Origin: Ruminococcus sp. UBA3800
GTDB taxonomy: Bacteria; Bacillota; Clostridia; Oscillospirales; Ruminococcaceae
Direction of reading: 5' to 3'
Length of the DNA: 11,576 nt
Assembly: GCA_002368715.1 (NCBI GenBank)
Contig: DFEO01000086.1
Span: 1 to 11,576 of the forward strand
In this document: piece by piece, positions 1 to 6,602 of the stretch
Numbering within the stretch: position 1 is the first letter of the stretch
Layout: every line of letters begins with the position of its first letter
Notes under the pieces: generated by a model
Seen by the model: only the letters and a program-made list of their open reading frames with translations
What the model was told of the DNA's origin: nothing
Databases searched by the model: none
Program-made: the position numbers and the translations under genes

Positions 1-118
1 TCACCCGTCCGCCACTAAGTTTATCTCTAAGCAAGCTTAATGATAAACTCCGTTCGACTTGCATGTGTTAAGCGTGCCGCCAGCGTTCGTCCTGAGCCAG
101 GATCAAACTCTTAATTTA
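1..118 (-). rRNA. rrs: 16S ribosomal RNA, 5' end (partial)
   Basis: The reverse complement reads AGAGTTTGATCCTGGCTCAG followed by the universal early 16S text ending in GGCGGACGGGTGA, so this is the first ~118 nt of a small-subunit rRNA that continues off the left edge. The mature 5' end is placed at 118 by aligning GAGTTTGATC (110 to 101) with E. coli positions 9-18; it could be off by a few bases. The helix-6 region (about 24-60, minus strand) is the variable part and would help place the organism. Confidence 0.97.
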
Positions 119-327
119 AGTTGTATCCTATTGCCATATCTCTATGACATTATGATCTCAGTCGCTTCATCGTTTCCAATGAATCACTGTGCGCGTACCT
201 TTTCTTTTAGTCCCGGTACCTTGGACTTCCTCTAAGTTCTCACTCAAAGGTCTTAACTAAAGGGTTTTCTTTCGTTATTGTTCGGTTTTCAAGTTGCTGT
301 GTGTCTTCCTGTCTCTCAACAGGCGAC
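119..327 (-). other. rRNA operon leader (5' external transcribed spacer)
   Basis: This is about 210 nt between the predicted rRNA start site and the mature 16S end, with no credible coding region. It contains a boxA-like element and a small hairpin with arms AGTCC/GGACT around GGTACC (about 211-230). Such leaders are normally cut away by RNase III and other nucleases, and they carry antitermination signals. The extent depends on the promoter call at 334-362. Confidence 0.7.
279..298 (-). promoter_or_regulatory. boxA-like rRNA antitermination element
   Basis: On the minus strand the leader reads CAACTTGAAAACCGAACA. This resembles the CTTTGAAAACTGAA boxA-like text usual in Firmicute rRNA leaders, where Nus factors bind to keep polymerase from terminating early. 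It lies about 30-45 nt after the predicted start. The match is by eye only. Confidence 0.4.
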
Positions 328-333
328 TTGTTC

Positions 334-362
334 AGTTTATCACACTTTCCTTTCATTGTCAA
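334..362 (-). promoter_or_regulatory. rRNA operon promoter (proximal)
   Basis: Minus strand: -35 TTGACA (362 to 357), 17-bp spacer, -10 TAAACT (339 to 334), with an extended TGA directly before the -10. Transcription would begin near 327, giving a leader of about 210 nt before mature 16S. A-rich sequence upstream of the -35 could act as an UP element. Confidence 0.85.
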
Positions 363-393
363 GGGGTAAGTTCGGTTTTCGGCGTTTTAGCTA

Positions 394-452
394 TTTAGAC
401 CCGGATTATAGCATTGTTTATGGTCATATTTTATACTAAATCCGGGACTAAA
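394..452. repeat. 14-bp inverted repeat upstream of the rRNA promoter
   Basis: The left arm TTTAGACCCGGATT (394-407) and the right arm AATCCGGGACTAAA (439-452) are reverse complements with one mismatch, separated by 31 bp. It overlaps the candidate distal rRNA -10 and lies in the otherwise empty gap between the GNAT gene and the rRNA promoter. It could be an operator, a remnant hairpin or a loose terminator; no T-tract abuts either arm. In the rest of 363-536 I see only AT-rich sequence. Confidence 0.55.
405..413 (-). promoter_or_regulatory. possible distal rRNA promoter, extended -10
   Basis: The minus strand has TGCTATAAT, a perfect -10 with the TGn extension, about 70 bp upstream of the proximal promoter -10. 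No convincing -35 lies 16-18 bp upstream. Tandem promoters are common for rRNA operons, so a second start site is plausible. The site sits against an inverted repeat (394-452). Confidence 0.4.
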
Positions 453-536
453 GATTCCCATATTATAGTTTCTCCTCCCGAGCATTTCATAGAGCTCATA
501 AACATTGCTTTATTGGGATCTAAGCTAGGTCAGGGT

Positions 537-1004
537 TTATCTGAATTTTTCCAGACGATACATCAGTCCGTCTTCCGGTTCAGCGTTTGCGTTTTTATAA
601 TCATACCCCATTTTGCGGTAAAAACCGACCGCAGTAAGTGAAGCAGGTATTTCAATACGCTTTGCTCTTAAAAAGTATTCATCTTTCTCCAAAGTCTCGA
701 TAAGCTTTCTTCCCAATCCTTTCCCCTGATACTCGGGCAAAACAAATATGGTAAGCAGAATGCTTTCGGTGTGACTGCCCCAGTAGCCTGCGATCCCGCC
801 TGTTCCGATGATACAATCTCTGTCGCAGATAACATACATATGCCGCTGTTTTGAAGCCTTAATAAGCTCATCCGACGAATGAGAGGAAATATTTGATTCG
901 ATGAACTGTTTGGAATAATCTCTGCTGTTGCTTTCACGAAGTGTTTTTGCAATGACCTGCGCCGTTTCTTCGGCATCCTCCGGTTTGAATGGTCTGATTT
1001 CCAT
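537..1004 (-). CDS. GNAT family N-acetyltransferase
   Basis: This 155-residue protein is a single GNAT domain, a fold that moves an acetyl group from acetyl-CoA to an amine; the substrate cannot be told. The acetyl-CoA loop is QGKGLG at residues 93-98, after the strand TIFVLPEY, and the typical C-terminal FYRKMGY is at 128-134. Length is normal for a one-domain GNAT. The start is the ATG at 1004, because AGGAGG lies at 1015-1020, 10 nt upstream, and because an in-frame ATG at 1046 falls inside the promoter -10. The gene has its own promoter and looks monocistronic, lying between the DUF4364 gene and the rRNA operon. No clear terminator follows the TAA stop. It is probably a soluble housekeeping or detoxifying acetyltransferase; that role is a guess. 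Confidence 0.9.
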   Translation of the reverse strand: MEIRPFKPEDAEETAQVIAKTLRESNSRDYSKQFIESNISSHSSDELIKASKQRHMYVICDRDCIIGTGGIAGYWGSHTESILLTIFVLPEYQGKGLGRKLIETLEKDEYFLRAKRIEIPASLTAVGFYRKMGYDYKNANAEPEDGLMYRLEKFR

Positions 1005-1041
1005 GTTGTTATGACCTCCTCTGATACCAGGATAATTAAAA

Positions 1042-1070
1042 AACATAGCACATTATAGCTGCATTGTCAA
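1042..1070 (-). promoter_or_regulatory. promoter of the GNAT gene
   Basis: Minus strand: -35 TTGACA (1070 to 1065), exactly 17 bp, -10 TATGTT (1047 to 1042) with an extended TGC before it. A TATAAT in the spacer (1058 to 1053) is too close to the -35 to use it. The start near 1035 gives a 5' leader of about 30 nt with AGGAGG in it. Confidence 0.75.
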
Positions 1071-1115
1071 CAAAAGAGCCATAGTTATCCTGACATTACA
1101 TCAAAACACTATGGC
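1069..1115 (-). terminator. candidate intrinsic terminator of the aro/DUF4364 operon
   Basis: Minus-strand RNA can form GCCATAGT (1115 to 1108) with ACTATGGC (1085 to 1078), an 8-bp perfect stem, followed by TCTTTTGTT. The loop is long (22 nt) and the U-tract is broken, so it would be weak. It is the only fitting structure between the DUF4364 stop and the GNAT promoter, whose -35 it touches. Confidence 0.4.
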
Positions 1116-1157
1116 CGGATCTTCCTATATCACCGCAGCCGTTTATACACGGGCGAA

Positions 1158-1760
1158 TTATTCCTGTTCTTCAATATCTCCCGAAAGGTCGGGGACATAT
1201 TCCTCATTGCCGACAACAAAGTCAATTATCCTTCCATAAAAGCCGGAAGGATCAAGCATGATCTTTGACTTTATAAAATTTGCCTGTTCCTCATCGGAAG
1301 CGTAAAGTGAAAGATCCATAAGGTCAGCACTTCCGTCCTTACTGATGCATCTGACGATATAGCCATTTTCATGAGGCTTGACATCAAACTCAACGCTGTT
1401 CTTGCTCCTGAGCTTTGCAAAAAGCCTGAGTCCTGCCGCAAGTATCTTGTCCCGAAAGCTCTTGGGTATCATCTTGCGAAACTCCTGCGAAAGAGCTCTT
1501 CCTTTTTCGGTAAGCTTATACACCTCTCCCATGTCAGACTCAGCGATCTCGACGTTTCCGTTTTCAAGCATTTTCTCGATGACCTCAGTGTAAACGAAGT
1601 AGTTCACCACTCCGTCACTGGTCATGATCTCAAGAAGCTGTGCAGATGTACACGGGCGCTCTATCCTGTCAAGAAAATAGGCGATCAGAACCTGCACCTC
1701 ATAAGTATCGGATATGGACTTCATGTTCTGTGAAACATGATCCTCAGGATGTGCAAACAA
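1158..1760 (-). CDS. DUF4364 family protein (winged-helix-like)
   Basis: This 200-residue protein resembles the Firmicute family DUF4364. The N-terminal part (about residues 18-90) looks like a winged helix: EVQVLIAYFLDRI, CTSAQLLEIMTSD, VVNYFVYTEVIEKMLENG, then KLTEKGRAL at the wing. The C-terminal half (about 110-190) is mixed alpha/beta and ends in an acidic tail. No membrane segment or catalytic motif is visible and the function is unknown; DNA binding is a reasonable guess from the fold. The start codon is TTG at 1760, chosen because GGAGGT (1767-1772) sits 7 nt upstream, while the next ATG (codon 13) has no binding site. It lies 16 nt after the aroC stop, so it is very likely the last gene of the aroB-aroA-aroC operon. 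Whether it regulates aromatic synthesis is untested. Confidence 0.85.
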   Translation of the reverse strand: MFAHPEDHVSQNMKSISDTYEVQVLIAYFLDRIERPCTSAQLLEIMTSDGVVNYFVYTEVIEKMLENGNVEIAESDMGEVYKLTEKGRALSQEFRKMIPKSFRDKILAAGLRLFAKLRSKNSVEFDVKPHENGYIVRCISKDGSADLMDLSLYASDEEQANFIKSKIMLDPSGFYGRIIDFVVGNEEYVPDLSGDIEEQE

Positions 1761-1776
1761 GTCTTAACCTCCAAGA

Positions 1777-2868
1777 TCAGAAATTGGGATAATCAAGCAT
1801 ATGATTAAGTATCGCAAGATTAACAGCAGCCTCAACACAAGGAACCGCTCTGGGAACGACACAGGGATCGTGCCTGCCCTTGATCTCCAGCGTTTCGTTC
1901 TTCATTGCAGAATAGTCAACAGTTTCCTGCGGCTTTGCGATAGAAGGCGTAGGCTTGAAAGCGACCCTGAGAGTGATAGGCATACCGGATGAAATACCGC
2001 CGAGTATACCGCCGTGATTATTCGTTCTGGTAACAACATGGCCCCTGTCGTTTATATAGAACTCGTCGTTATTCTCGGAGCCTGTCATTATCGCAGCGTC
2101 AAAGCCCGCACCAAATTCGATACCCTTTACGGCAGGTATACCGAACACAAGTTGAGCTATCGAATTCTCAAGGCCGTCAAACATAGGTGAACCGATACCG
2201 GCAGGGACATTTATAGCTATGCACTCGATTATACCGCCGACACTGTCCTTGTCATTTCTGGCCCTCTCGATCTCCTTGACCATCTCATTTCCCTGAACAT
2301 CAATAATAACAGGGAAATCCTTCGATCTGATCTCTCTGATGGTATCCTTATCAGTGTTTATCGGATCAAAGTTTTTATCGGTAATACCATGTATCTCGCT
2401 AATATGAGCTCCGACATAAATACCTCTCTTTTCAAGTATCTGACCGGCAATCGCTCCCGCAAAGCAAAGCGGTGCAGTAAGCCTGCCTGAGAAATGTCCG
2501 CCGCCTCTGAAATCGTTAAAGCCTCTGTATCTGAGAGCACCCGTATAATCTGCATGGCCGGGACGAGCAAGCTTTGAAAGGTTGGAATAATCCTTTGAAT
2601 GCTGGTCGGTATTGGGAATGAAAGCGCAAAGAGGTGTACCTGTCGTCTTTCCATTATAAAATCCCGAAACTATCGTAGGATGATCCTTTTCACGCCTCTG
2701 AGTAGATGTAGCATTGTTCTTAGGCGCTCTTCTTGCCATAAACTCATATACCTTGTCAAGGTCGATCGATTCGCCGGAAGGCAGATCATCAATGGTGACA
2801 CCGATAGCCTTGCCGTGGCTCTCCCCAAAAACAGTAAAAGTTATGTTATTTTTCCATGTAGACGACAT
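1777..2868 (-). CDS. aroC: chorismate synthase
   Basis: AroC catalyses the last shikimate step, removing phosphate from EPSP to give chorismate, and needs reduced FMN. The 363-residue length is usual for the family. Signatures seen: FGESHGKAIG (residues 14-23), RPGHADYTGA (102-111), RGGGHFSGR (121-129), the NNHGGILGGISSG stretch, FKPTPSI, and GRHDPCVVPRAVP near the C-terminus (331-343). These include the FMN and phosphate-binding residues, so the enzyme should be active. The ATG start at 2868 is preceded by a GGGGGA binding site (2875-2880) 6 nt upstream. It follows aroA by 38 nt and precedes the DUF4364 gene by 16 nt in one leftward operon. No flavin reductase gene is visible here. Confidence 0.97.
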   Translation of the reverse strand: MSSTWKNNITFTVFGESHGKAIGVTIDDLPSGESIDLDKVYEFMARRAPKNNATSTQRREKDHPTIVSGFYNGKTTGTPLCAFIPNTDQHSKDYSNLSKLARPGHADYTGALRYRGFNDFRGGGHFSGRLTAPLCFAGAIAGQILEKRGIYVGAHISEIHGITDKNFDPINTDKDTIREIRSKDFPVIIDVQGNEMVKEIERARNDKDSVGGIIECIAINVPAGIGSPMFDGLENSIAQLVFGIPAVKGIEFGAGFDAAIMTGSENNDEFYINDRGHVVTRTNNHGGILGGISSGMPITLRVAFKPTPSIAKPQETVDYSAMKNETLEIKGRHDPCVVPRAVPCVEAAVNLAILNHMLDYPNF

Positions 2869-2906
2869 GAGAAATCCCCCAGTTCATAATAATTGTATAT
2901 AAAGGC

Positions 2907-4136
2907 TCAGCCAACGACCTCGATCTGACCGCCAAGACTCTTGAAAACATCCCAGAAATCAGGAAAGGATTTAGAAACGCACTCAGCACCTTTGACAAGC
3001 ACATCTGCTTTACAGCCAACAGATGCAACAGCCGCAGCCATAGCAATCCTGTGATCGTTACAGGCATCGACCTCACCGCCGACAAGAAGATCTCTTCCGC
3101 TGATAAGAAGCCCGTCATCGGTCGCAGAAGCCTGTCCGCCGAGCGAATTTATCATTGCGACAGTTGAAGCTATGCGGTCACTTTCCTTGATCCTCAGTCT
3201 GGCGGCGTTGAATATACGGCTCTCGCCGTCCGCAAAAGCGCCCATGACCGCTAAAGCAGGCACAAGATCGGGTATATCCGAGCAATCAAGCCGGAAACTG
3301 TTGAGCCCATTTTTTCTATTATACACCATATCGGCGAAGATTTCAACAATTTTTTTATCGCCCTGAAAAGAATTTACATTTAGGCCTTCGATATCGACCT
3401 TGCTTCCAAGCGCATTAGCGGCAAAAAAGAATGCAGCCTGAGAATAATCCCCCTCGACACGGGCATCAAAAGGTGTCAGAAAGCGTCTTCCGCTGACCCT
3501 GTAACCCTGTTCTGTCGGAATCACATCGCAGCCGAAATCTCGTAGCACCGCTGTTGTTATATCAACATAAGGCTTTGATTCCAGCTTTGAAGTTAGGATT
3601 ATCTCACTCTCGCCCTCTGTTACAGAAAGTCCGAAAAGAAGCCCTGTGATAAACTGGGACGAAATGTTTCCGCCTATATGATATTTTCCCGGCTCCAGCC
3701 TGCCCGAGATCTCAAATGGCATTGTATTATTGTAATCAAAAGTCACGCCGTGCTTTGGAAGCTCGTCGAGATACGGTGTTACAGGTCTGTCAGGCAGTTT
3801 CCCTTGACCCTCGAACCGAGCCCTTGTGCCAAGTGCGGCTGCAACAGGGATAAGAAACCTTAGCGTTGATCCGCTCTCGCAGCAATCGAGCACAGCACTT
3901 TCTGCAGGCTTTTCTATGCCCCTTACCAAAGCAGTACTGCCCTTCACCTCGATATTGGCGCCAAGAGCCTGCATACAGCTTATAGTCGCTCTTATATCCT
4001 TAGACATCGAAACATCTTCTATCCTCGACACATCTTCAGCAAGAGCCGCCGCTATTATGAGCCTGTGCGCCTGGCTCTTTGAAGGCGGCACCTTGACCTT
4101 GCCCTGAAGCTTTGCGGGCGTTATCCTTATATCCAT
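2907..4136 (-). CDS. aroA: 3-phosphoshikimate 1-carboxyvinyltransferase (EPSP synthase)
   Basis: AroA joins phosphoenolpyruvate to shikimate-3-phosphate to make EPSP, the sixth shikimate step and the glyphosate target. At 409 residues it is near the family norm. Motifs in order: PPSKSQAHR (17-25), CCESGSTLR (85-93), GNISSQFITGLL (156-167), VEGDYSQAAFF (227-237), DIPDLVP (287-293), RLRIKESDR (313-321) and NDHRIAMA (360-367), so both halves of the two-domain fold are complete. The loop that is LGNAGTAMR in E. coli is ESGST here, which may alter glyphosate response. The ATG at 4136 lies 8 nt after the aroB TAG stop. The stop overlaps the weak binding site (TAGGT), which suggests translational coupling to aroB. 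aroC follows 38 nt downstream. Confidence 0.97.
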   Translation of the reverse strand: MDIRITPAKLQGKVKVPPSKSQAHRLIIAAALAEDVSRIEDVSMSKDIRATISCMQALGANIEVKGSTALVRGIEKPAESAVLDCCESGSTLRFLIPVAAALGTRARFEGQGKLPDRPVTPYLDELPKHGVTFDYNNTMPFEISGRLEPGKYHIGGNISSQFITGLLFGLSVTEGESEIILTSKLESKPYVDITTAVLRDFGCDVIPTEQGYRVSGRRFLTPFDARVEGDYSQAAFFFAANALGSKVDIEGLNVNSFQGDKKIVEIFADMVYNRKNGLNSFRLDCSDIPDLVPALAVMGAFADGESRIFNAARLRIKESDRIASTVAMINSLGGQASATDDGLLISGRDLLVGGEVDACNDHRIAMAAAVASVGCKADVLVKGAECVSKSFPDFWDVFKSLGGQIEVVG

Positions 4137-4144
4137 ATCAAAAC

Positions 4145-5254
4145 CTACATTTCATTGATTATCGCTGCTATCTGAGCCTCTTCTATCTCCAGTCCATAGG
4201 AATTCTCACCGAAAGATACCATTTCTCCTATCTCCTTCTGGAAGACGAAGCGAAGCTTTCCGTCTCTGACTTTTTTGTCGGTGTAAAGCTTCTTCACGAG
4301 CTTATTTTTGTCTATGTACTCCGGCAGCGAAACAGGAAGCCCCGCTCTTTTGCAAAGCGCTGTCACTCTTTCAACATTACTGCGGCTGATAAAGCCCAGC
4401 GTTTCACCGAGTCTTGCCTGTGCGACAAGTCCGATAGCCACAGCCTCGCCGTGAGTTAGCCTGTAATCTGAAACGGTCTCGACTGCCCTGCCCACTGTAT
4501 GACCGAGGTTGAGTATCTCACGAAGACCGGATTCACGCTCATCCTTCATAACGACACTATATTTCACCCGACAGTTATGCTCGGATATATACTCGCATAC
4601 ATCCTTGTCAATGTCAAACACACGCTCAATATTCTTCTCCAGGTATTCAAAAAGCTCTCTGTCGCCAAGACAGCCGTGCTTTATCGTTTCGGCCAGACCG
4701 CTCACAAGCTCACGTCTGTCAAGGGTCTTCCAGGCGGAAAGATCTATATACACCTTCCTTGGCTGATTGAACAATCCGATAAGATTTGTTGCCAGCGGAG
4801 TATCCACTGCTGTTTTGCCGCCGATAGACGCATCCGCAGCCGCAAGGAGAGTAGTGGTATAGTTTATAAACGGCACTCCTCTGCCGAATGTCCCTGCGGT
4901 AAACCCGGCAAGGTCTGAAACGACACCGCCGCCCACAGCGATAATACAGCAGTCTCGCCTGTATCCGAGGGCGAGCATACTGTCCTCGACATATTCCTTG
5001 ACAGCTCTGGTCTTTGACTTCTCCCCTGCGGGAAATTCTATTATATTCGAGATAAATCCTGCTTTTTTCAGCAGTTCGTTTATGTTCTGTGCATAAAGAG
5101 GCATAACATTTGAGTCTGTAACGACTGCAAAGCACTTTATCGTCCCTACAAGACCGTTTTTCAGGTCGTCCACAAGCTCCCCCGCAAGGTCATAGCCTAT
5201 GGTTATCGTATAGGAATCATCTACCACCTTTTTCAGCTGGCAATCAAAATCCAT
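4145..5254 (-). CDS. aroB: 3-dehydroquinate synthase
   Basis: AroB turns DAHP into 3-dehydroquinate, the second shikimate step, using NAD and a divalent metal. The 369 residues are typical. The NAD-binding stretch AVGGGVVSDLAGF is at 106-118, with GTFGRGV and TTTLLAAADASIGGKTAVD following (about 121-151). Probable metal ligands are E189 in GLAETIKHG, H252 in NLGHTVG and H268 in THGEAVAIG, all present. The substrate loop reads AADASIGGKTAVD rather than the common AQVDSSIGGKTGVN, a conservative variation. The start is ATG 5254, with only a weak GGTGA site upstream. It is the first gene after an internal promoter at 5294-5322, but no terminator separates it from aroF, so it may also be read from the aroF promoter. 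Confidence 0.96.
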   Translation of the reverse strand: MDFDCQLKKVVDDSYTITIGYDLAGELVDDLKNGLVGTIKCFAVVTDSNVMPLYAQNINELLKKAGFISNIIEFPAGEKSKTRAVKEYVEDSMLALGYRRDCCIIAVGGGVVSDLAGFTAGTFGRGVPFINYTTTLLAAADASIGGKTAVDTPLATNLIGLFNQPRKVYIDLSAWKTLDRRELVSGLAETIKHGCLGDRELFEYLEKNIERVFDIDKDVCEYISEHNCRVKYSVVMKDERESGLREILNLGHTVGRAVETVSDYRLTHGEAVAIGLVAQARLGETLGFISRSNVERVTALCKRAGLPVSLPEYIDKNKLVKKLYTDKKVRDGKLRFVFQKEIGEMVSFGENSYGLEIEEAQIAAIINEM

Positions 5255-5293
5255 ATTATCACCGTCCGATCATATTATCATAATACAAATATG

Positions 5294-5322
5294 ATTATAG
5301 CATATCCTTGCCGGTTTGTAAA
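5294..5322 (-). promoter_or_regulatory. promoter of aroB-aroA-aroC-DUF4364
   Basis: Minus strand: -35 TTTACA (5322 to 5317), 17-bp spacer, -10 TATAAT (5299 to 5294) with an extended TGC. Transcription would start near 5287, 33 nt before the aroB ATG. The -35 lies inside a dyad (5310-5328), and a second small dyad ATCATA/TATGAT (5295 to 5277) covers the start site. Either could be a regulator's site. This promoter lies downstream of the attenuator, so it would supply these genes without attenuation. Confidence 0.8.
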
Positions 5323-5328
5323 CCCGGC
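5310..5328. repeat. dyad covering the aroB promoter -35
   Basis: The minus strand reads GCCGGGTTTACAAACCGGC, with arms GCCGG and CCGGC plus TTT/AAA and one bulged G. It is followed on the minus strand by AAGGATATG, not a U-tract, so it is not an aroF terminator. Its position over the -35 fits an operator; in the aroF transcript it would also be a hairpin in the aroF-aroB gap. Confidence 0.5.
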
Positions 5329-5338
5329 TCTTTTCAGT

Positions 5339-6352
5339 CTAGCCTACGGGCTTGCCCATAAATTCTGCAAGAGCAGCTATCTTTTTCATAGTTGCAGCAA
5401 ATTTCGGCGGTGTAAGCTGCTGAGCGCCGTCGCTCCATGCGTTTTTCGGATCGTTATGCACCTCTATCTCCAGTGCATCGGCTCCCACGGCAACAGCTCC
5501 GAGAGCGCACGGTTCGATAAGCGAAACGATCCCGGTAGCGTGGCTGGGGTCAACGACAACAGGCAGATGTGTCTTCTGCTTGAGAAGAGGAACTGCCGCA
5601 AGATCAAGGGTGTTTCTCATCGCAGGTTCAAAGGTGCGTATACCTCTTTCACAGAGAATGACCTTCTGGTTGCCCTCCGACATTATGTATTCTGCTGACA
5701 TAAGAAGCTCCTGGAGAGTTCCGGAAAGACCTCTTTTAAGAAGCACGGGCTTGTCACAGCGGCCAAGAGCCTTTAAAAGAGTGAAGTTCTGCATATTTCT
5801 CGCACCGACCTGGATAACATCCACATCAGCAAAAAGATCAAGGTCATTTATGTCCATTATCTCGGTAACTATCGGCAGTCCTGTGATCTCTCTGGCTTTC
5901 AGAAGAAGGTCGATACCCTCTTTTCCAAGACCCTGGAACGAATACGGAGAGGTCCTTGGCTTGAAAGCGCCGCCACGCAGCATCGTTGCGCCTGCCTGTT
6001 TGACAGCAATAGCCGTAGTGATTATCTGCTCCTGTGTTTCGACGGAGCAGGGACCTGCCATTATCTGTGTGTTTGCGCCGCCTATAAGCCTGCCTCTCAC
6101 GTTGATGACCGTATCATCGGGGTGAAATTTACGGTTTGCGTTCTTATACGGTTCCTGAACACGCTGGACACCCTCAACACATTCCTTAGCCTGAACAGCC
6201 TCGATATCTATCTGTGTCGTGTCGCCTATAAGACCTATGACGTTTGAATGTACGCCCTGAACAAGGTTTGTCTGAACATTGAACTGAGTAAGCCAGTTTA
6301 AAAGCTCATTGACTTCGGATTCAGGGGTGTGGCTTTTGATTACGATTATCAT
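5339..6352 (-). CDS. aroF: 3-deoxy-7-phosphoheptulonate synthase, type I-beta (DAHP synthase)
   Basis: This enzyme condenses phosphoenolpyruvate and erythrose-4-phosphate into DAHP, the committed step of aromatic synthesis. The 337 residues split into an N-terminal ferredoxin-like domain (about 1-70) and the catalytic barrel (about 90-335). The N-terminal domain marks the I-beta subtype and in the Thermotoga enzyme carries Tyr/Phe feedback control. Motifs: MAGPCSVE (98-105, metal-binding C102), RGGAFKPRTSPYSFQG (126-141), KRG (206-208), VVVDPSHATG (265-274, H271) and LEIEVHNDP (294-302). The ATG at 6352 has AAGGAGG (6360-6366) 7 nt upstream. It follows a leader peptide and intrinsic terminator, so expression is probably set by attenuation. 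The symbol aroF follows common Firmicute use; other names exist. Confidence 0.96.
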   Translation of the reverse strand: MIIVIKSHTPESEVNELLNWLTQFNVQTNLVQGVHSNVIGLIGDTTQIDIEAVQAKECVEGVQRVQEPYKNANRKFHPDDTVINVRGRLIGGANTQIMAGPCSVETQEQIITTAIAVKQAGATMLRGGAFKPRTSPYSFQGLGKEGIDLLLKAREITGLPIVTEIMDINDLDLFADVDVIQVGARNMQNFTLLKALGRCDKPVLLKRGLSGTLQELLMSAEYIMSEGNQKVILCERGIRTFEPAMRNTLDLAAVPLLKQKTHLPVVVDPSHATGIVSLIEPCALGAVAVGADALEIEVHNDPKNAWSDGAQQLTPPKFAATMKKIAALAEFMGKPVG

Positions 6353-6373
6353 TGCGATTCCTCCTTGGAAATT

Positions 6374-6411
6374 AAAAAAGCCGCAGTCTGCTTTCGTGTG
6401 CAGCTGCGGCT
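6374..6411 (-). terminator. intrinsic terminator in the aroF leader (attenuator)
   Basis: Minus-strand RNA forms AGCCGCAG (6411 to 6404) with CTGCGGCT (6386 to 6379), continued by CTGC/GCAG (6403-6400 with 6391-6388) across one bulged A, an 8-nt loop, then five further U (6378-6374). This 12-bp GC-rich hairpin with a U-tract stands between the aroF promoter and the aroF binding site, 8 nt short of it. A terminator in front of its own gene, after a short aromatic-rich reading frame, is the mark of an attenuator. Confidence 0.92.
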
Positions 6412-6478
6412 AAGTTTCTTGTATTCAGGATAACACACCTGTTTACGACAGTCCCTTATCAACAGCCTTATACACACG
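6395..6478 (-). promoter_or_regulatory. candidate antiterminator pairing of the aroF attenuator
   Basis: By hand, CGUGUGU (6478 to 6472) pairs with GCACACG (6401 to 6395), and GGCUGU (6467 to 6462) with GCAGCU (6407 to 6402), giving 13 bp (three G-U) with a 4-nt one-sided bulge. This would remove the terminator's 5' arm. Between the strands, a second hairpin (GAUAA 6460-6456 with UUAUC 6433-6429, inner CUGU/ACAG) holds the leader stop codon in its loop. Stability was not computed. Confidence 0.5.
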
Positions 6479-6556
6479 CCAAAAACGCTCGAAGCCAAAA
6501 AAGCTCAAGCTAAAAAAGAAGTATGTAAAGACAGCAGTAAGACTTAACGCAAACAT
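6443..6556 (-). CDS. aromatic-rich leader peptide of aroF (putative attenuator peptide)
   Basis: This 37-codon frame lies between the aroF promoter and the attenuator terminator. It starts at ATG 6556 with AGGAAGGA (6565-6572) 8 nt upstream and ends with TAA at 6443-6445. Twelve residues are aromatic: nine Phe, two Tyr and one Trp, clustered at positions 10-29, including YFFF (12-15), FFGF (19-22) and FW (25-26). Such clusters are how pheA, pheST and trp leader peptides sense scarce charged tRNA: a stalled ribosome frees an antiterminator. The DAHP synthase gene follows, which fits the sensed amino acids. The longer in-frame start at 6637 is rejected because it lies upstream of the promoter. 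The peptide is longer than most attenuator leaders, and its hydrophobic middle plus basic end could also be a tiny membrane protein. Confidence 0.8.
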   Translation of the reverse strand: MFALSLTAVFTYFFFSLSFFGFERFWRVYKAVDKGLS

Positions 6557-6602
6557 TTTCTTTATCCTTCCTATCAGAATAGTCGGACTAACCGGCAAAA
6601 TC

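Noticed and set aside
414..641. 75-residue plus-strand frame overlapping the GNAT 3' end
   Set aside because: It has no binding site and no recognisable family, spans the rRNA promoter region and overlaps a clear gene on the other strand.
4499..4918. 139-residue plus-strand frame inside aroB
   Set aside because: It is antisense to a well-conserved enzyme, with no binding site or homology; it is a by-product of codon bias on the coding strand.
5310..5328. Intrinsic terminator at the end of aroF
   Set aside because: The hairpin is followed by AAGGATATG on the minus strand, with no U-tract; it overlaps a good -35 instead.
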